A stretch of DNA of 64,000 nucleotides, from the NCBI GenBank assembly GCA_002783405.1, contig PFGG01000080.1, positions 62,001-126,000 on the forward strand, read 5' to 3'. The first letter of the stretch is position 1, and each line of letters opens with the position of its first letter. This DNA is from a bacterium (Candidatus Blackallbacteria) CG13_big_fil_rev_8_21_14_2_50_49_14. Its GTDB lineage: Bacteria; Cyanobacteriota; Sericytochromatia; UBA7694. The notes beneath the pieces are model-generated. The model did not search any database, had not been told where the DNA came from, and saw only the letters and a program-made list of their open reading frames with translations. The position numbers and the translations under genes are program-made. Positions 9,314-16,860 of this stretch are shown here, in pieces.

Positions 9314-10903
9314 TTAATTGGATTCCTCACCCCATTTTTGCAGGCCTTCTTTGATCCGGGCAAAGCTGTTATTTTCTTCCTTGGGGCTGTCTTCACGGAA
9401 AATGGCCAGCAAATAGGCTGTCCAGAGATAGGGTTCAAGAAAGATTCTCTCTGTGCTTAAACTGGTTTTGTGAAAGTGCAGAGCACTCTTTTCAAGGTAT
9501 TCCAGGCGCATTTCCGAATTGCCCTGCAAACAGAGCGAGATATAGCGCAGGGCAAAATAATTGGCGCAGAGAAAGTGGTAGTTCGATTGGGTCGTTGAAT
9601 TGGTAAGAAAATAGAGGGTCTCCAGATTCATATCGCTGAAAACCCCTAAGCGAGCCAATAATTGAGGCAAAAGGAAATAGGTACTCGTAAAGGATTCATT
9701 GAATTGGGCATCTGGTGAGTAAAGGCCCGCATTCTGGGTCAGGTTTTGGTAACTGAGAAAATGAGAACGAATGCCCATTGCCAAATCGCGCGTGTATTTC
9801 TGCAAGGCTTCTGACTCTTCCTGTTGCGAGGCATCGGCTCCCTGCAGCGTGAGTTCTCCCTCGGCGTTGATGCCAAATAAATTGCGCAGATTATTCATCG
9901 CTTTGAGTTTTTGCTTGCTTTTGAGCATGATTTGAGGAATATCGCGGATTCTGCGCGCTGAGCGGGCCACTTGAACTGAACGGAAATAGCGGAAAATAAA
10001 ATGGGATTGCCAGATTTCCTGGTACAAATACCGCACTCTTAAGTCTTCGCGTTCCAAATATTTAACGTCAATAAACCATTCTTCTTGTTTGAGATCTGCC
10101 AGTGCAGTCCGCAGTTCCTGAAGAACCTGTCCCAGTTGTTTGAAATCGGCTTGAATTTCCTCAAGGGAAGAAGCCAACGGTGTGCGCCCATAGCGATGAT
10201 TAAACAGTTGAAACAGGGGGGTAAAATGACTCAGGGTAAGATGCAGACGAAGTTGCTGAAATTGGGAGGCCGGTAGTTTATTTTTAAGCTGGATTTCCAG
10301 TCGCCTCCATTCCTGTAGTCCCTCCTCAAGTGTTCGGCATGACTTTTGCAGCATTTCCAATTGGCGTGTGCGGCTGTTTTCCTGGGTGGATTGGGCCGAG
10401 AGCAGTTTGCTTTGCAGAATATAGTGGATCAGCTTTTGTGCGCCGGTGAGCCGTACTTTTTCGAGGGCATCCTGGGCATGCATAATCGCCATTTGCATTT
10501 CACCCAATTGCATATAACAGGAAATTTGATTGGCCCGTATAAAAAAGTCAGAGGGTTTTTCGAGGGCCTGTCGTCCCAGATTTTGCAGATACTCCTGCTG
10601 ATGAAAGCCCATGCTGGATTGTTTGGGAGAGCTTTCATAGAGATAGAGGCGGCTGAGTTGTGAGCGTTCTTCTGGGCTGATACCCAGGGCTTGAAAGAGC
10701 AAGCGGAGTTTAACTTTACTTAAGCGAATATAGCCACGTTCCAATTGTGAAATGGTGCTTTGACTGAACTCTTCACCAGGCAATTCTTTTTGAATGAGCT
10801 GGGCCATTTTTTCAGCCAATTCAATTTGAGAGAGTCCCTGTTGTTTGCGTACACGCTTCAGGTATTGACCAGCATCCAGAAAGGGCGTGGATTTGTTGGA
10901 CAT
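9314..10903 (-). CDS. XRE-family HTH regulator with helical-repeat C-terminus
   Basis: A 529-residue protein. Residues 11-75 form a Cro/CI-type helix-turn-helix (YLKRVRKQQGLSQIELAEKM, then STISQLERG as the recognition helix). The remaining 450 residues are helical, with features of degenerate TPR-like repeats such as RANQISCYMQLGEMQMAIMH. This architecture is common in peptide- or ligand-sensing regulators (Rgg/PlcR-like layout), but the repeats are too diverged to name a family. It lies 77 bp upstream of icmF on the same strand, so it may regulate icmF; that is inference. Upstream is an AT-rich region of more than 300 bp. Confidence 0.75.
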   Translation of the reverse strand: MSNKSTPFLDAGQYLKRVRKQQGLSQIELAEKMAQLIQKELPGEEFSQSTISQLERGYIRLSKVKLRLLFQALGISPEERSQLSRLYLYESSPKQSSMGFHQQEYLQNLGRQALEKPSDFFIRANQISCYMQLGEMQMAIMHAQDALEKVRLTGAQKLIHYILQSKLLSAQSTQENSRTRQLEMLQKSCRTLEEGLQEWRRLEIQLKNKLPASQFQQLRLHLTLSHFTPLFQLFNHRYGRTPLASSLEEIQADFKQLGQVLQELRTALADLKQEEWFIDVKYLEREDLRVRYLYQEIWQSHFIFRYFRSVQVARSARRIRDIPQIMLKSKQKLKAMNNLRNLFGINAEGELTLQGADASQQEESEALQKYTRDLAMGIRSHFLSYQNLTQNAGLYSPDAQFNESFTSTYFLLPQLLARLGVFSDMNLETLYFLTNSTTQSNYHFLCANYFALRYISLCLQGNSEMRLEYLEKSALHFHKTSLSTERIFLEPYLWTAYLLAIFREDSPKEENNSFARIKEGLQKWGEESN

Positions 10904-11226
10904 GCTAAAAGTTATTCTCTTTTTTTTCTTTCAGTGTATTTTAAAATTGTTTTTTCAATTTCTGCATTCAGTTTACTGTGAGTCTGAATTTTCAGGAATT
11001 ACTCCATATGTTGAATAATGCAAAAATTTGGGTTTTTTCTAAAAAATATGAATTTTCTCAAGGGCAGATTTTAAGAAGGTCTGTTTTATTTCTAATTAAT
11101 AAGGAAAAATGATTTTTTTTACAAAATATAACCCTTGATTCAAATAATGAGTCAAGGGTTATATATGTGTTTTATTGAAGGTTAAGCTCCTCGTCGTCAA
11201 CACAGGAGCAGGGCTTAACCTGAAGT
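10904..11226. other. AT-rich intergenic region
   Basis: 323 bp without a credible gene, visibly richer in A and T than its neighbours. It holds the upstream region of the HTH gene and, at its right end, two hairpins behind the 11227-11859 gene: a perfect 9-bp stem at 11179-11187/11213-11221 directly after the stop codon, and the 13-bp stem listed separately. Nothing else is recognised. Confidence 0.6.
11126..11164. terminator. Inverted repeat, probable terminator
   Basis: A perfect 13-bp stem (ATATAACCCTTGA at 11126-11138 with its complement at 11152-11164) around a 13-nt loop. T-richness on either side is modest. It most likely ends transcription of the leftward gene 11227-11859; the large loop leaves room for a protein-binding site instead. 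Confidence 0.5.
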
Positions 11227-11859
11227 TCAGCCAAAGAAAGCCCGTGCGCCTCGGAAAACACGATCGCGTAATCCGCTGGCTTCATAAAGCTGGCTGCCTC
11301 CCAAACCCCCCAGGGCACCGGCCACTGCTGCGCCAATTGTGAGGGGAAGCCCGGTGACCCCCAAAGAGCCCAGGGCCAGTGAGGCGGCTCCAGCTCCGAT
11401 GCCTGCTGTAGATCCGGCCAGAAGTCCACCCACGCTGTCAGTGGTGATATTGCTGACTGCATCTCGTGCGCTGATTTTCCCACCTGCGACGGCTGCAAAG
11501 TTTTGAAAGGTTGAGACGGCACCTGTAATGCCGGCACTCAGCCCCCCGGCCTTCAGACTGGCTTGTCCCAGACCTTTCAGGCCAGCAAGGGTCAGACCAT
11601 TGGTTTTGAGGTTTTGCAAAGCTTCAGTGAACTGGCCCTGGTATTTATGGCCCACAATGCCACCAATCAAAAGATCGCCGACAGGCCCTGTGCGAATTTG
11701 CTCAGGAATATAGCTGTCGTGATGTTCTGGCCTGGATGGGGGGCCAGGACAAAAGGGGACTGCCGGAGCTGGCAGCAATTGAGGCAAAGGCAGAAGTACC
11801 GGATTTTGAACCCGGTAGCTGGTAGTTACCGTTGTGCGGGTGGTCATTGTGGTTTGCAA
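11227..11859 (-). CDS. Signal-less Pro/Gly-rich protein, hydrophobic C-terminal domain
   Basis: 210 residues, function unknown. Residues 1-60 are Thr/Pro-rich with no signal peptide. Residues 80-200 are a Gly/Ala-rich hydrophobic domain with helical-hairpin character. This domain is clearly homologous to residues ~270-390 of the protein at 26487-27773: both have GLKGLG, then KAxGLSA, then a TDxVxG motif, then GxPxT and a closing LGG. The start is TTG at 11857-11859, chosen because AAGGAG lies 10 nt upstream; an in-frame ATG four codons on has no such site. The domain could insert in or associate with membranes. The minus-strand ORF at 11172-11537 in another frame is a shadow. Confidence 0.7.
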   Translation of the reverse strand: MQTTMTTRTTVTTSYRVQNPVLLPLPQLLPAPAVPFCPGPPSRPEHHDSYIPEQIRTGPVGDLLIGGIVGHKYQGQFTEALQNLKTNGLTLAGLKGLGQASLKAGGLSAGITGAVSTFQNFAAVAGGKISARDAVSNITTDSVGGLLAGSTAGIGAGAASLALGSLGVTGLPLTIGAAVAGALGGLGGSQLYEASGLRDRVFRGARAFFG

Positions 11860-11881
11860 GGCCAGGGGTCTCCTTAAGCTC

Positions 11882-11909
11882 TTGATTACTTACCAATTAC
11901 TTTGATTAC
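11882..11909. repeat. Direct repeat TTGATTAC upstream of the Gly-rich gene
   Basis: TTGATTAC occurs at 11882-11889 and 11902-11909, 20 bp apart (two helical turns), next to a partly palindromic ACCAA-n3-TTGGT. Further upstream AGTTTAAG (11972-11979) and AGTTTAAA (11983-11990) are 11 bp apart. These sit in the promoter zone of the leftward gene and look like regulator-binding sites, but no factor can be named. Confidence 0.35.
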
Positions 11910-12087
11910 CAAAGCTTGGTATATGCTTAACTACTTATATCCCCCACAGGCCATCAAAACTTGAGTTAACAAGTTTAAGTGAAGTTTAAAAAAGAAATAA
12001 GTTAAACCTAAATCATGCGAAATCGAGTTTTTACCCCTCTGATTTGCAAAAACCAAGCAGAGAGGAGAAACTGTTTGGGCTTTTAGC

Positions 12088-12762
12088 TCAGTAAACCCAG
12101 GGAATAAGCCTATAAGGGGTCTTCTGGGCGTATGCCCTGTAGCCCTCAAGATTTTCGTTTAAAAAACGATCCTCAAGTTGGGTTCTGAGCAGTATCAGGG
12201 CGATACCCAGAAGGGTGGGAAGAAACGCAGTATAGGCGTTCATGATCAGAGGAAAACCCAGATTCGCAAGGATCAGGCCGAGGTAGCCGGGGTGTCTGAC
12301 GACCCGATAAAGTCCTGAAGCGCAGACCTGGTGTCCGATTTCTGTTTGCAGTCTGACCGTGCTTGAAAAGAAGGCATTTTCTCTTTTGGCAAAGGCAAAA
12401 ATAAGTTGACCTGTCAAAAGGAGCAGCACACCGATCACGGTTAGGCTCAGGGGAACCTTGCCTGTCCAGTGAAATCTTCCTGAATCCAATCCCGCCACAA
12501 AAAAAGTCACAAGACTGAGAATAAACGTCAGACCCAGAATTTTTTTATCCCAGTCCAAGCCGTTTTGGGCTGTTTTCATGCGTTCTTCTGTTAGTGTTGA
12601 ACCTTTGGGAAGCAGCAGGTGGTTGAAGGTGGTGCCGATCAGGGCGGCGACCAAATACAAGAAGCCTTGCCAGTACCAGAGTTTCCCAGCACCCAGAAAG
12701 ATAAAGGCCGAAAAGAAGATGAGGCCGAGATAGCTTGCGATGATTGCTTTTGATTTCTGCAT
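12088..12762 (-). CDS. Isoprenylcysteine carboxyl methyltransferase-like membrane protein
   Basis: 224 residues with about five membrane-spanning segments. The C-terminal part has the family signature YRVVRHPGYLG followed by a hydrophobic pair of helices and E-RFL-YRAY-PYRLIPWVY, typical of the ICMT/PEMT-like (NnrU-related) methyltransferases that take S-adenosylmethionine at the membrane face. The natural substrate in bacteria is generally unknown; lipids or small metabolites are likely. A 21-bp gap separates it from the upstream hypothetical gene at 12784-13419 on the same strand, so the two may be cotranscribed. Confidence 0.8.
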   Translation of the reverse strand: MQKSKAIIASYLGLIFFSAFIFLGAGKLWYWQGFLYLVAALIGTTFNHLLLPKGSTLTEERMKTAQNGLDWDKKILGLTFILSLVTFFVAGLDSGRFHWTGKVPLSLTVIGVLLLLTGQLIFAFAKRENAFFSSTVRLQTEIGHQVCASGLYRVVRHPGYLGLILANLGFPLIMNAYTAFLPTLLGIALILLRTQLEDRFLNENLEGYRAYAQKTPYRLIPWVY

Positions 12763-12783
12763 TTTTGCTTTCTAAGTGAATCT

Positions 12784-13419
12784 TCAGTCTTGATTCAGAC
12801 TCAAATATTCGCCCCCCACTCCCAAAGCAAAGCCCACCCCTGTCGAGATCCAGCCTACCACTTCCAGGCCTGCGGCAATTGGGAGGCCTGCGCCTGTGGC
12901 CGCTGCTCCTGCTGACCAGACCCCAATGCTGGCATCGAAGCTGTTGAGCCAGGCTGAGGCTTGAAAAGCCGTTGCGGCCAGGGAGTGGTTTAATTTTTTT
13001 TCTTGTGCGGCCCGTTTAAAATCATCTTGGGCTCCCAGGGCAGAAATGCCAGCTCCAATCACTGGAACAGAGGCTGCTAAAGTGCGGGAAGCTCGGCGGG
13101 TCGCAGCCCGGCCCAGATGGCTTGAGGCCCTTGTCACCGCGCGGTTTAAAACAGGGACTGTCTGTTTAACGCTCGCTTCGCTGCCCTCCTCGATCAGGGT
13201 TTTGGCGCTTTCATTGAGCACAATCGAACCTGTTTGCTCTGAGAGAAAGGGAATATCTGGATTTGCTTGACCTTGAGCGGGTAGGTGTGGATTCAAACGG
13301 TTTTGAACAGGTTCTTTTGCCGGTTGATGAGGGGGAGAAGGTGGTTTTTGAACAGGTTCTTTGGCCCTTGTTCCAGGGAGCCGTTGAGCTTGAGTGTGGA
13401 CAGCAGAGATCGAACCCAT
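12784..13419 (-). CDS. Signal-less Pro-rich N-term / hydrophobic C-term protein
   Basis: 211 residues, not recognised. The first ~55 residues are Pro/Gln-rich and contain the short repeat AKEPVQ twice. Residues ~95-130 are Arg/Ala-rich, and residues ~130-205 are hydrophobic and Gly/Ala-rich, ending GVGFALGVGGEYLSLNQD. There is no signal peptide. The plan (disordered Pro-rich head, hydrophobic Gly/Ala tail) matches the neighbours at 11227-11859 and 15477-15995 and the protein at 26487-27773, although sequence homology to these is not obvious. I take the ATG at 13417-13419, which has AGGA about 10 nt upstream, over a TTG two codons earlier. Confidence 0.6.
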   Translation of the reverse strand: MGSISAVHTQAQRLPGTRAKEPVQKPPSPPHQPAKEPVQNRLNPHLPAQGQANPDIPFLSEQTGSIVLNESAKTLIEEGSEASVKQTVPVLNRAVTRASSHLGRAATRRASRTLAASVPVIGAGISALGAQDDFKRAAQEKKLNHSLAATAFQASAWLNSFDASIGVWSAGAAATGAGLPIAAGLEVVGWISTGVGFALGVGGEYLSLNQD

Positions 13420-13521
13420 GGGCAATTTTCCTATTGAAATAAGCCTTTCCCGTTTAGCATACGAAAGTGTGAAAAACAGGTCAAGAGCAAGGTGCTTCTA
13501 ATTTACTTATTGCTTCCAAAT

Positions 13522-13875
13522 TTAAATCAAAGCTTGTCGTTTGCATTCTGCTTCCAACCAGGCAAAACGTTCTGAAATGCTTTTCAAGATTGCTTGTTTG
13601 GCCTGTGCATACTCCTCAAAACGCTCGGCATTTCCACGCATTTCACTGATCTCAGGGTATTGGCGTTCACAGAGGTAGTGTAAATAATTGACGCAAACTC
13701 GCTCCAATACACGGGGGTGGGCTTGTGCTGAAATATACTCTGCTTCTGCAAAGAGATCATCAAGGCGCGCAGCTTTTTCGCGCTGCTTCGTATTGTGAAA
13801 GCGGCAGGCTTGTGCAATCAGCGTCTGGGGGCTGAAGGCCGTGAAGCGAAAGGTATAAACGGGTGTGTCTGGCAT
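13522..13875 (-). CDS. Hypothetical protein
   Basis: 117 residues, not recognised. It is soluble and mostly helical, rich in Arg, Glu and Ala, with Cys at four positions that do not form a metal motif. The start is supported by GAGGAAAACCT directly before the ATG. It is divergent from creD, sharing the 168-bp upstream region that contains the twin operators, so common control is possible. Confidence 0.6.
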   Translation of the reverse strand: MPDTPVYTFRFTAFSPQTLIAQACRFHNTKQREKAARLDDLFAEAEYISAQAHPRVLERVCVNYLHYLCERQYPEISEMRGNAERFEEYAQAKQAILKSISERFAWLEAECKRQALI

Positions 13876-13970
13876 AGGTTTTCCTCTTGGGAACTCTTTT
13901 CAGAATAATACAGTTTCTTGAAAGTGGGGTTTTGCACAATGATTTTTTTACTGAGGGGGGGTTGGGACTT

Positions 13971-14027
13971 TACTTTGTATTATAAAGTAGTTTATTATTA
14001 TTTTAAATTACTTTGTTATATAAAGTT
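13971..14027. promoter_or_regulatory. Twin 19-bp palindromic operators before creD
   Basis: TACTTTGTATTATAAAGTA (13971-13989) and TACTTTGTTATATAAAGTT (14009-14027) are two near-identical 19-bp sites of the form TACTTT-n7-AAAGT(A/T), spaced 38 bp start to start. Each is an inverted repeat. The second ends only 16 bp before the creD ATG, so a bound dimeric regulator would block initiation. No candidate regulator gene is adjacent. Confidence 0.75.
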
Positions 14028-14043
14028 CTTTAGGAGTTTAATC

Positions 14044-15414
14044 ATGGAATCCCCTCCCCCCCTCTCTCCCAATCTGGGTTGGCAGGATCTTCTGCAATCC
14101 TGGCGTCGTTTGCGTGCTTCGATTACGTTTAAATTGTTTTCCATGCTGTTCTTATTTCTGCTCTCTATGATTCCTGTGGCTTTTGTGCAGGGCCTGGTGC
14201 ATGAGCGTGAAGGTCTGCAACACAGTGCGACTGAAGAGATCAATCGAAAATGGGCAGATCCGCAGACGCTGACAGGGCCGATTCTCACGCTTCCCTACCG
14301 ACGTGAAATTCTGATGGATAAGGGCAAAACCAAAACCACAATTGAATACCTTCATTTTTTACCCCAGCAGCTCACCGTCAACGGTGTCTTGAATCCTGAA
14401 ATACTTCACAGGGGGATTTACACCATGACGGTTTATACCTCAGATATTCAGCTTGAGGGTAAATTTTCGCCGAATCAGTTTCAGCATTTACCGGTTGAAG
14501 CCCAGAATCTGCTCTGGGATCAGGCCTTTGTTTCAACGGGTATTTCAGATTTACGCGGAATTAAAGAAACGGTGACTTTAAATTGGGCTGGTAAGCAGCA
14601 CGCTATGGATCCGGGCACGGTCACCGATCATCTTTTTACTTCTGGGATTCATACCCCTGTGCGCTTGACTGAAAACGTGAGTAAAAAAACGCTTGCTTTT
14701 CAAATGCGTTTGAAATTGAAAGGCACCCAAAAGCTTTTCTTTGTGCCTGTGGGACAGGAAACCACGGTCAAGCTCAAGGCTCCCTGGTCGAATCCCAGTT
14801 TTGATGGCGCATTTTTGCCCGATGAGCGCAAAATTGGGGCCCAAGATTTTACGGCCAGTTGGAAAGTTTTACACCTCAATCGTAATTTTCCGCAGCTTTG
14901 GAATGGCAAGCAATACAGTTTTGAAAATTCCAGTTTTGGGGTTTGGTTGATTCAACCTTTGAATCATTACCACAAGGTTTTGCGTTCTGTGAAATATGCT
15001 CTGTTTTTTATTGGCTTGACCTACCTTACCTTTTTCTTTGTCGAGATTTTGACAGGGCGTATGGTTCACCCCCTGCAGTATTTGCTGGTGGGTTTTGCGC
15101 TCTGTGTTTTTTATACCTTGTTGCTTTCGATCTCAGAAATTCTGGGCTTTGAAAAAGCCTATCTGATTGCTGCCGCCATGACGATTGTCTTGATTACGGC
15201 CTATGCCGCAGGATTTTTGCGCAGTTGGCCTTTAACGGTTGTGATGGGAGGGATACTAAGCGCGCTTTATGGTTTTATCTATGTGATTATCGACCAACAG
15301 GATTACGCGCTTTTAATTGGCAGCTTGGGTCTCTTTGGCGTTTTGGCGCTGGTGATGTTTTTCTCGCGGCGGTTGGAACCCGCTCTTCCAAACGCAAGCG
15401 TCGAACTCAGCTGA
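14044..15414 (+). CDS. creD: CreD-family inner-membrane protein
   Basis: 456 residues from the ATG at 14044, which has AGGAG 8 nt upstream; an in-frame upstream reading from 13918 runs through the operator and is rejected. One membrane helix lies near residues 30-50 (FKLFSMLFLFLLSMIPVAFV). A long periplasmic domain follows, with the family motif GPILTLPYRR and DPGTVTDHLF-like segments. Five or six C-terminal helices complete it. CreD proteins are linked to envelope stress and beta-lactam or colicin tolerance, with unknown molecular activity. It is monocistronic between twin operators and a strong terminator. Confidence 0.88.
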   Translation: MESPPPLSPNLGWQDLLQSWRRLRASITFKLFSMLFLFLLSMIPVAFVQGLVHEREGLQHSATEEINRKWADPQTLTGPILTLPYRREILMDKGKTKTTIEYLHFLPQQLTVNGVLNPEILHRGIYTMTVYTSDIQLEGKFSPNQFQHLPVEAQNLLWDQAFVSTGISDLRGIKETVTLNWAGKQHAMDPGTVTDHLFTSGIHTPVRLTENVSKKTLAFQMRLKLKGTQKLFFVPVGQETTVKLKAPWSNPSFDGAFLPDERKIGAQDFTASWKVLHLNRNFPQLWNGKQYSFENSSFGVWLIQPLNHYHKVLRSVKYALFFIGLTYLTFFFVEILTGRMVHPLQYLLVGFALCVFYTLLLSISEILGFEKAYLIAAAMTIVLITAYAAGFLRSWPLTVVMGGILSALYGFIYVIIDQQDYALLIGSLGLFGVLALVMFFSRRLEPALPNASVELS

Positions 15415-15431
15415 GTTTTGGCCCAACTGAT

Positions 15432-15462
15432 AAAAGCCCCCGGAATTTCCAGGGGCTTTTTG
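15432..15462. terminator. Bidirectional rho-independent terminator
   Basis: A stem of AAAAGCCCC/GGGGCTTTT extended by GGAA/TTCC, followed by a T run on each strand. It lies between convergent creD and the Gly-zipper gene and serves both. Confidence 0.85.
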
Positions 15463-15476
15463 ATGTTTTTGCGGTT

Positions 15477-15995
15477 TTATTTATTTTTAATCGCGGCGCC
15501 AGTGAAACCACCGACAGCCCCCAGAGCTGCGCCCAGAGCTGCGCCTCCAGCCAAGGTTTTTAAATCGAGGGCTTTGCCGCTTTTGACACTCAAAGCTGTC
15601 AGTGCGACGGCTCCTGCAACAGCACCAGTTGCTGCACCTGCCATGGCGCCTCCTGATTTGCTATCTGCAACTGCACCGGCAACAGCGCCACTGAGTCCGC
15701 CAATAGCCATACCGGCCATGGCGCCTCCGCCTGCATTCAGAGCAGAAAGCAGAACACGATGGAAAGCTGGAGCGTCTTTTAAACCAGCAAAGGTCATGAT
15801 GCCTACGCCGGTGGCGGCAAGCAGACCGGTTGCCTGAGCACCCGTTACAGCACCTGTTAACGTATTGGAGAAGGTATCCAAAGCGCCTTTGGTTTCGGCT
15901 TTTGCGGGAGCGGGTTTTTCTGTTTGGGGGGCTACCTGTTTGGGAGCACTGGATTGAAGCATAACGGCGGTATTGTTGATTGCTTGAATAGACAT
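15477..15995 (-). CDS. Gly-zipper membrane-type protein without signal peptide
   Basis: 172 residues. Residues 1-40 are polar, Pro/Ala/Lys-rich and start MSIQAINN; residues 45-170 are almost wholly Gly/Ala/Val with repeated GxxxG-type spacings (GGGAMAGMAIGG, GGAMAGAATGAVAGAV, GGAALGAALGAVGG). These glycine-zipper patterns pack transmembrane helices tightly. There is no Sec signal. It resembles in layout the proteins at 11227-11859, 12784-13419 and 26487-27773. GAGGAAATTTAAAA precedes the ATG. Function unknown; a membrane-inserting effector, pore or structural protein are all possible. Confidence 0.65.
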   Translation of the reverse strand: MSIQAINNTAVMLQSSAPKQVAPQTEKPAPAKAETKGALDTFSNTLTGAVTGAQATGLLAATGVGIMTFAGLKDAPAFHRVLLSALNAGGGAMAGMAIGGLSGAVAGAVADSKSGGAMAGAATGAVAGAVALTALSVKSGKALDLKTLAGGAALGAALGAVGGFTGAAIKNK

Positions 15996-16104
15996 TTTTA
16001 ATTTCCTCTACGCGGGTTTTGATAGTTTGATTATCCGCAAGCGGCCTTCATTTCTGACGTAAAGAAAATTAACTGTGATTTAAGCTTGCATGAATTTCTG
16101 GTGA

Positions 16105-16860
16105 TTATAATCCGCCTGAAATTTCAAAGGCCTGGCCGGTGATGGCGGCTGCTTGAGGGGAAACCAGGTAATTGACCATTTCTGCGACTTCTTCGGGCTC
16201 TATCCATCGACCGAGTGGAACCGCACGCAGTTCTTCTTCTTCAAAGAGCTCGGCAGGGAGATCATAGTGCTCTGCAATGGCGGCCATGCTTTGTTTGCCC
16301 ATATCGGTGCGTACCCAGCCAGGGCAGACCGCATTGACAGTAATGCCCCAGGGCATGACATCCTGTGCCAAGGCGCGGGTCAACCCAACGACGCCATGCT
16401 TGGCCGCGCAATAGGCAAGAGAATGACGGATGCCTTTTAAACCCAAAACAGAGGAAATATGTACGACCCGACCGCCCCCTGTTTTGCGCATTTCAAGCAC
16501 GGCGGCCCGAGAACAGAGATAGGTTCCATTCAGATTGGTGGAAATAGTGCGTTGCCAGACCTGTAAGTCCTGATCGCTTTCCAGATTGCTGAAACCTGAA
16601 ACACCGGCCGCAGTGACCAGAATATCCAATCTTCCACTTTCGGCGACAATTTTTGCAAATACTTCGTCGACCTCCCAAGGAGAGGTTACATCCAATTGTT
16701 GCGCTTTGACGGGCAAGCCTTCCTGCTGCAATTCTTTGCAGGCTTGTTCAAGACGCTCTCGATTCTGGGCGCAAAGCCAAGTCGTGATACCCTGTTGTGC
16801 CAGTGAACGTGCAATCGCTTTGCCTATCCCTCGGCTGCCGCCTGTCACCAGGGCGATCAT
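16105..16860 (-). CDS. SDR-family oxidoreductase
   Basis: 251 residues, classical short-chain dehydrogenase. TGGSRGIG (residues 6-13) binds the dinucleotide, TAAG replaces the usual NNAG, and the catalytic set is Ser of HISSVLG with Tyr-x3-Lys in AYCAAKHG. PGWVRTDM follows and the C-terminus ends ITGQAFEISGGL, as in FabG-like enzymes. The substrate is unknown (3-oxoacyl or other keto/alcohol). Its ATG overlaps the stop of the large propeller gene as ATGA, so both are translated from one mRNA. Confidence 0.85.
   Translation of the reverse strand: MIALVTGGSRGIGKAIARSLAQQGITTWLCAQNRERLEQACKELQQEGLPVKAQQLDVTSPWEVDEVFAKIVAESGRLDILVTAAGVSGFSNLESDQDLQVWQRTISTNLNGTYLCSRAAVLEMRKTGGGRVVHISSVLGLKGIRHSLAYCAAKHGVVGLTRALAQDVMPWGITVNAVCPGWVRTDMGKQSMAAIAEHYDLPAELFEEEELRAVPLGRWIEPEEVAEMVNYLVSPQAAAITGQAFEISGGL

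Noticed and set aside
11179-11221. Second terminator after the Gly-rich gene
   Set aside because: A perfect 9-bp stem but a 25-nt loop and no T run; mentioned in the region note only.
11172-11537. 121-residue minus-strand ORF
   Set aside because: It overlaps the Gly-rich protein in another frame, has no ribosome binding site and no recognisable domain; a shadow of the real gene.
13918-14043. N-terminal extension of CreD
   Set aside because: It reads through the two operators; the ATG at 14044 has AGGAG and the expected N-terminus.
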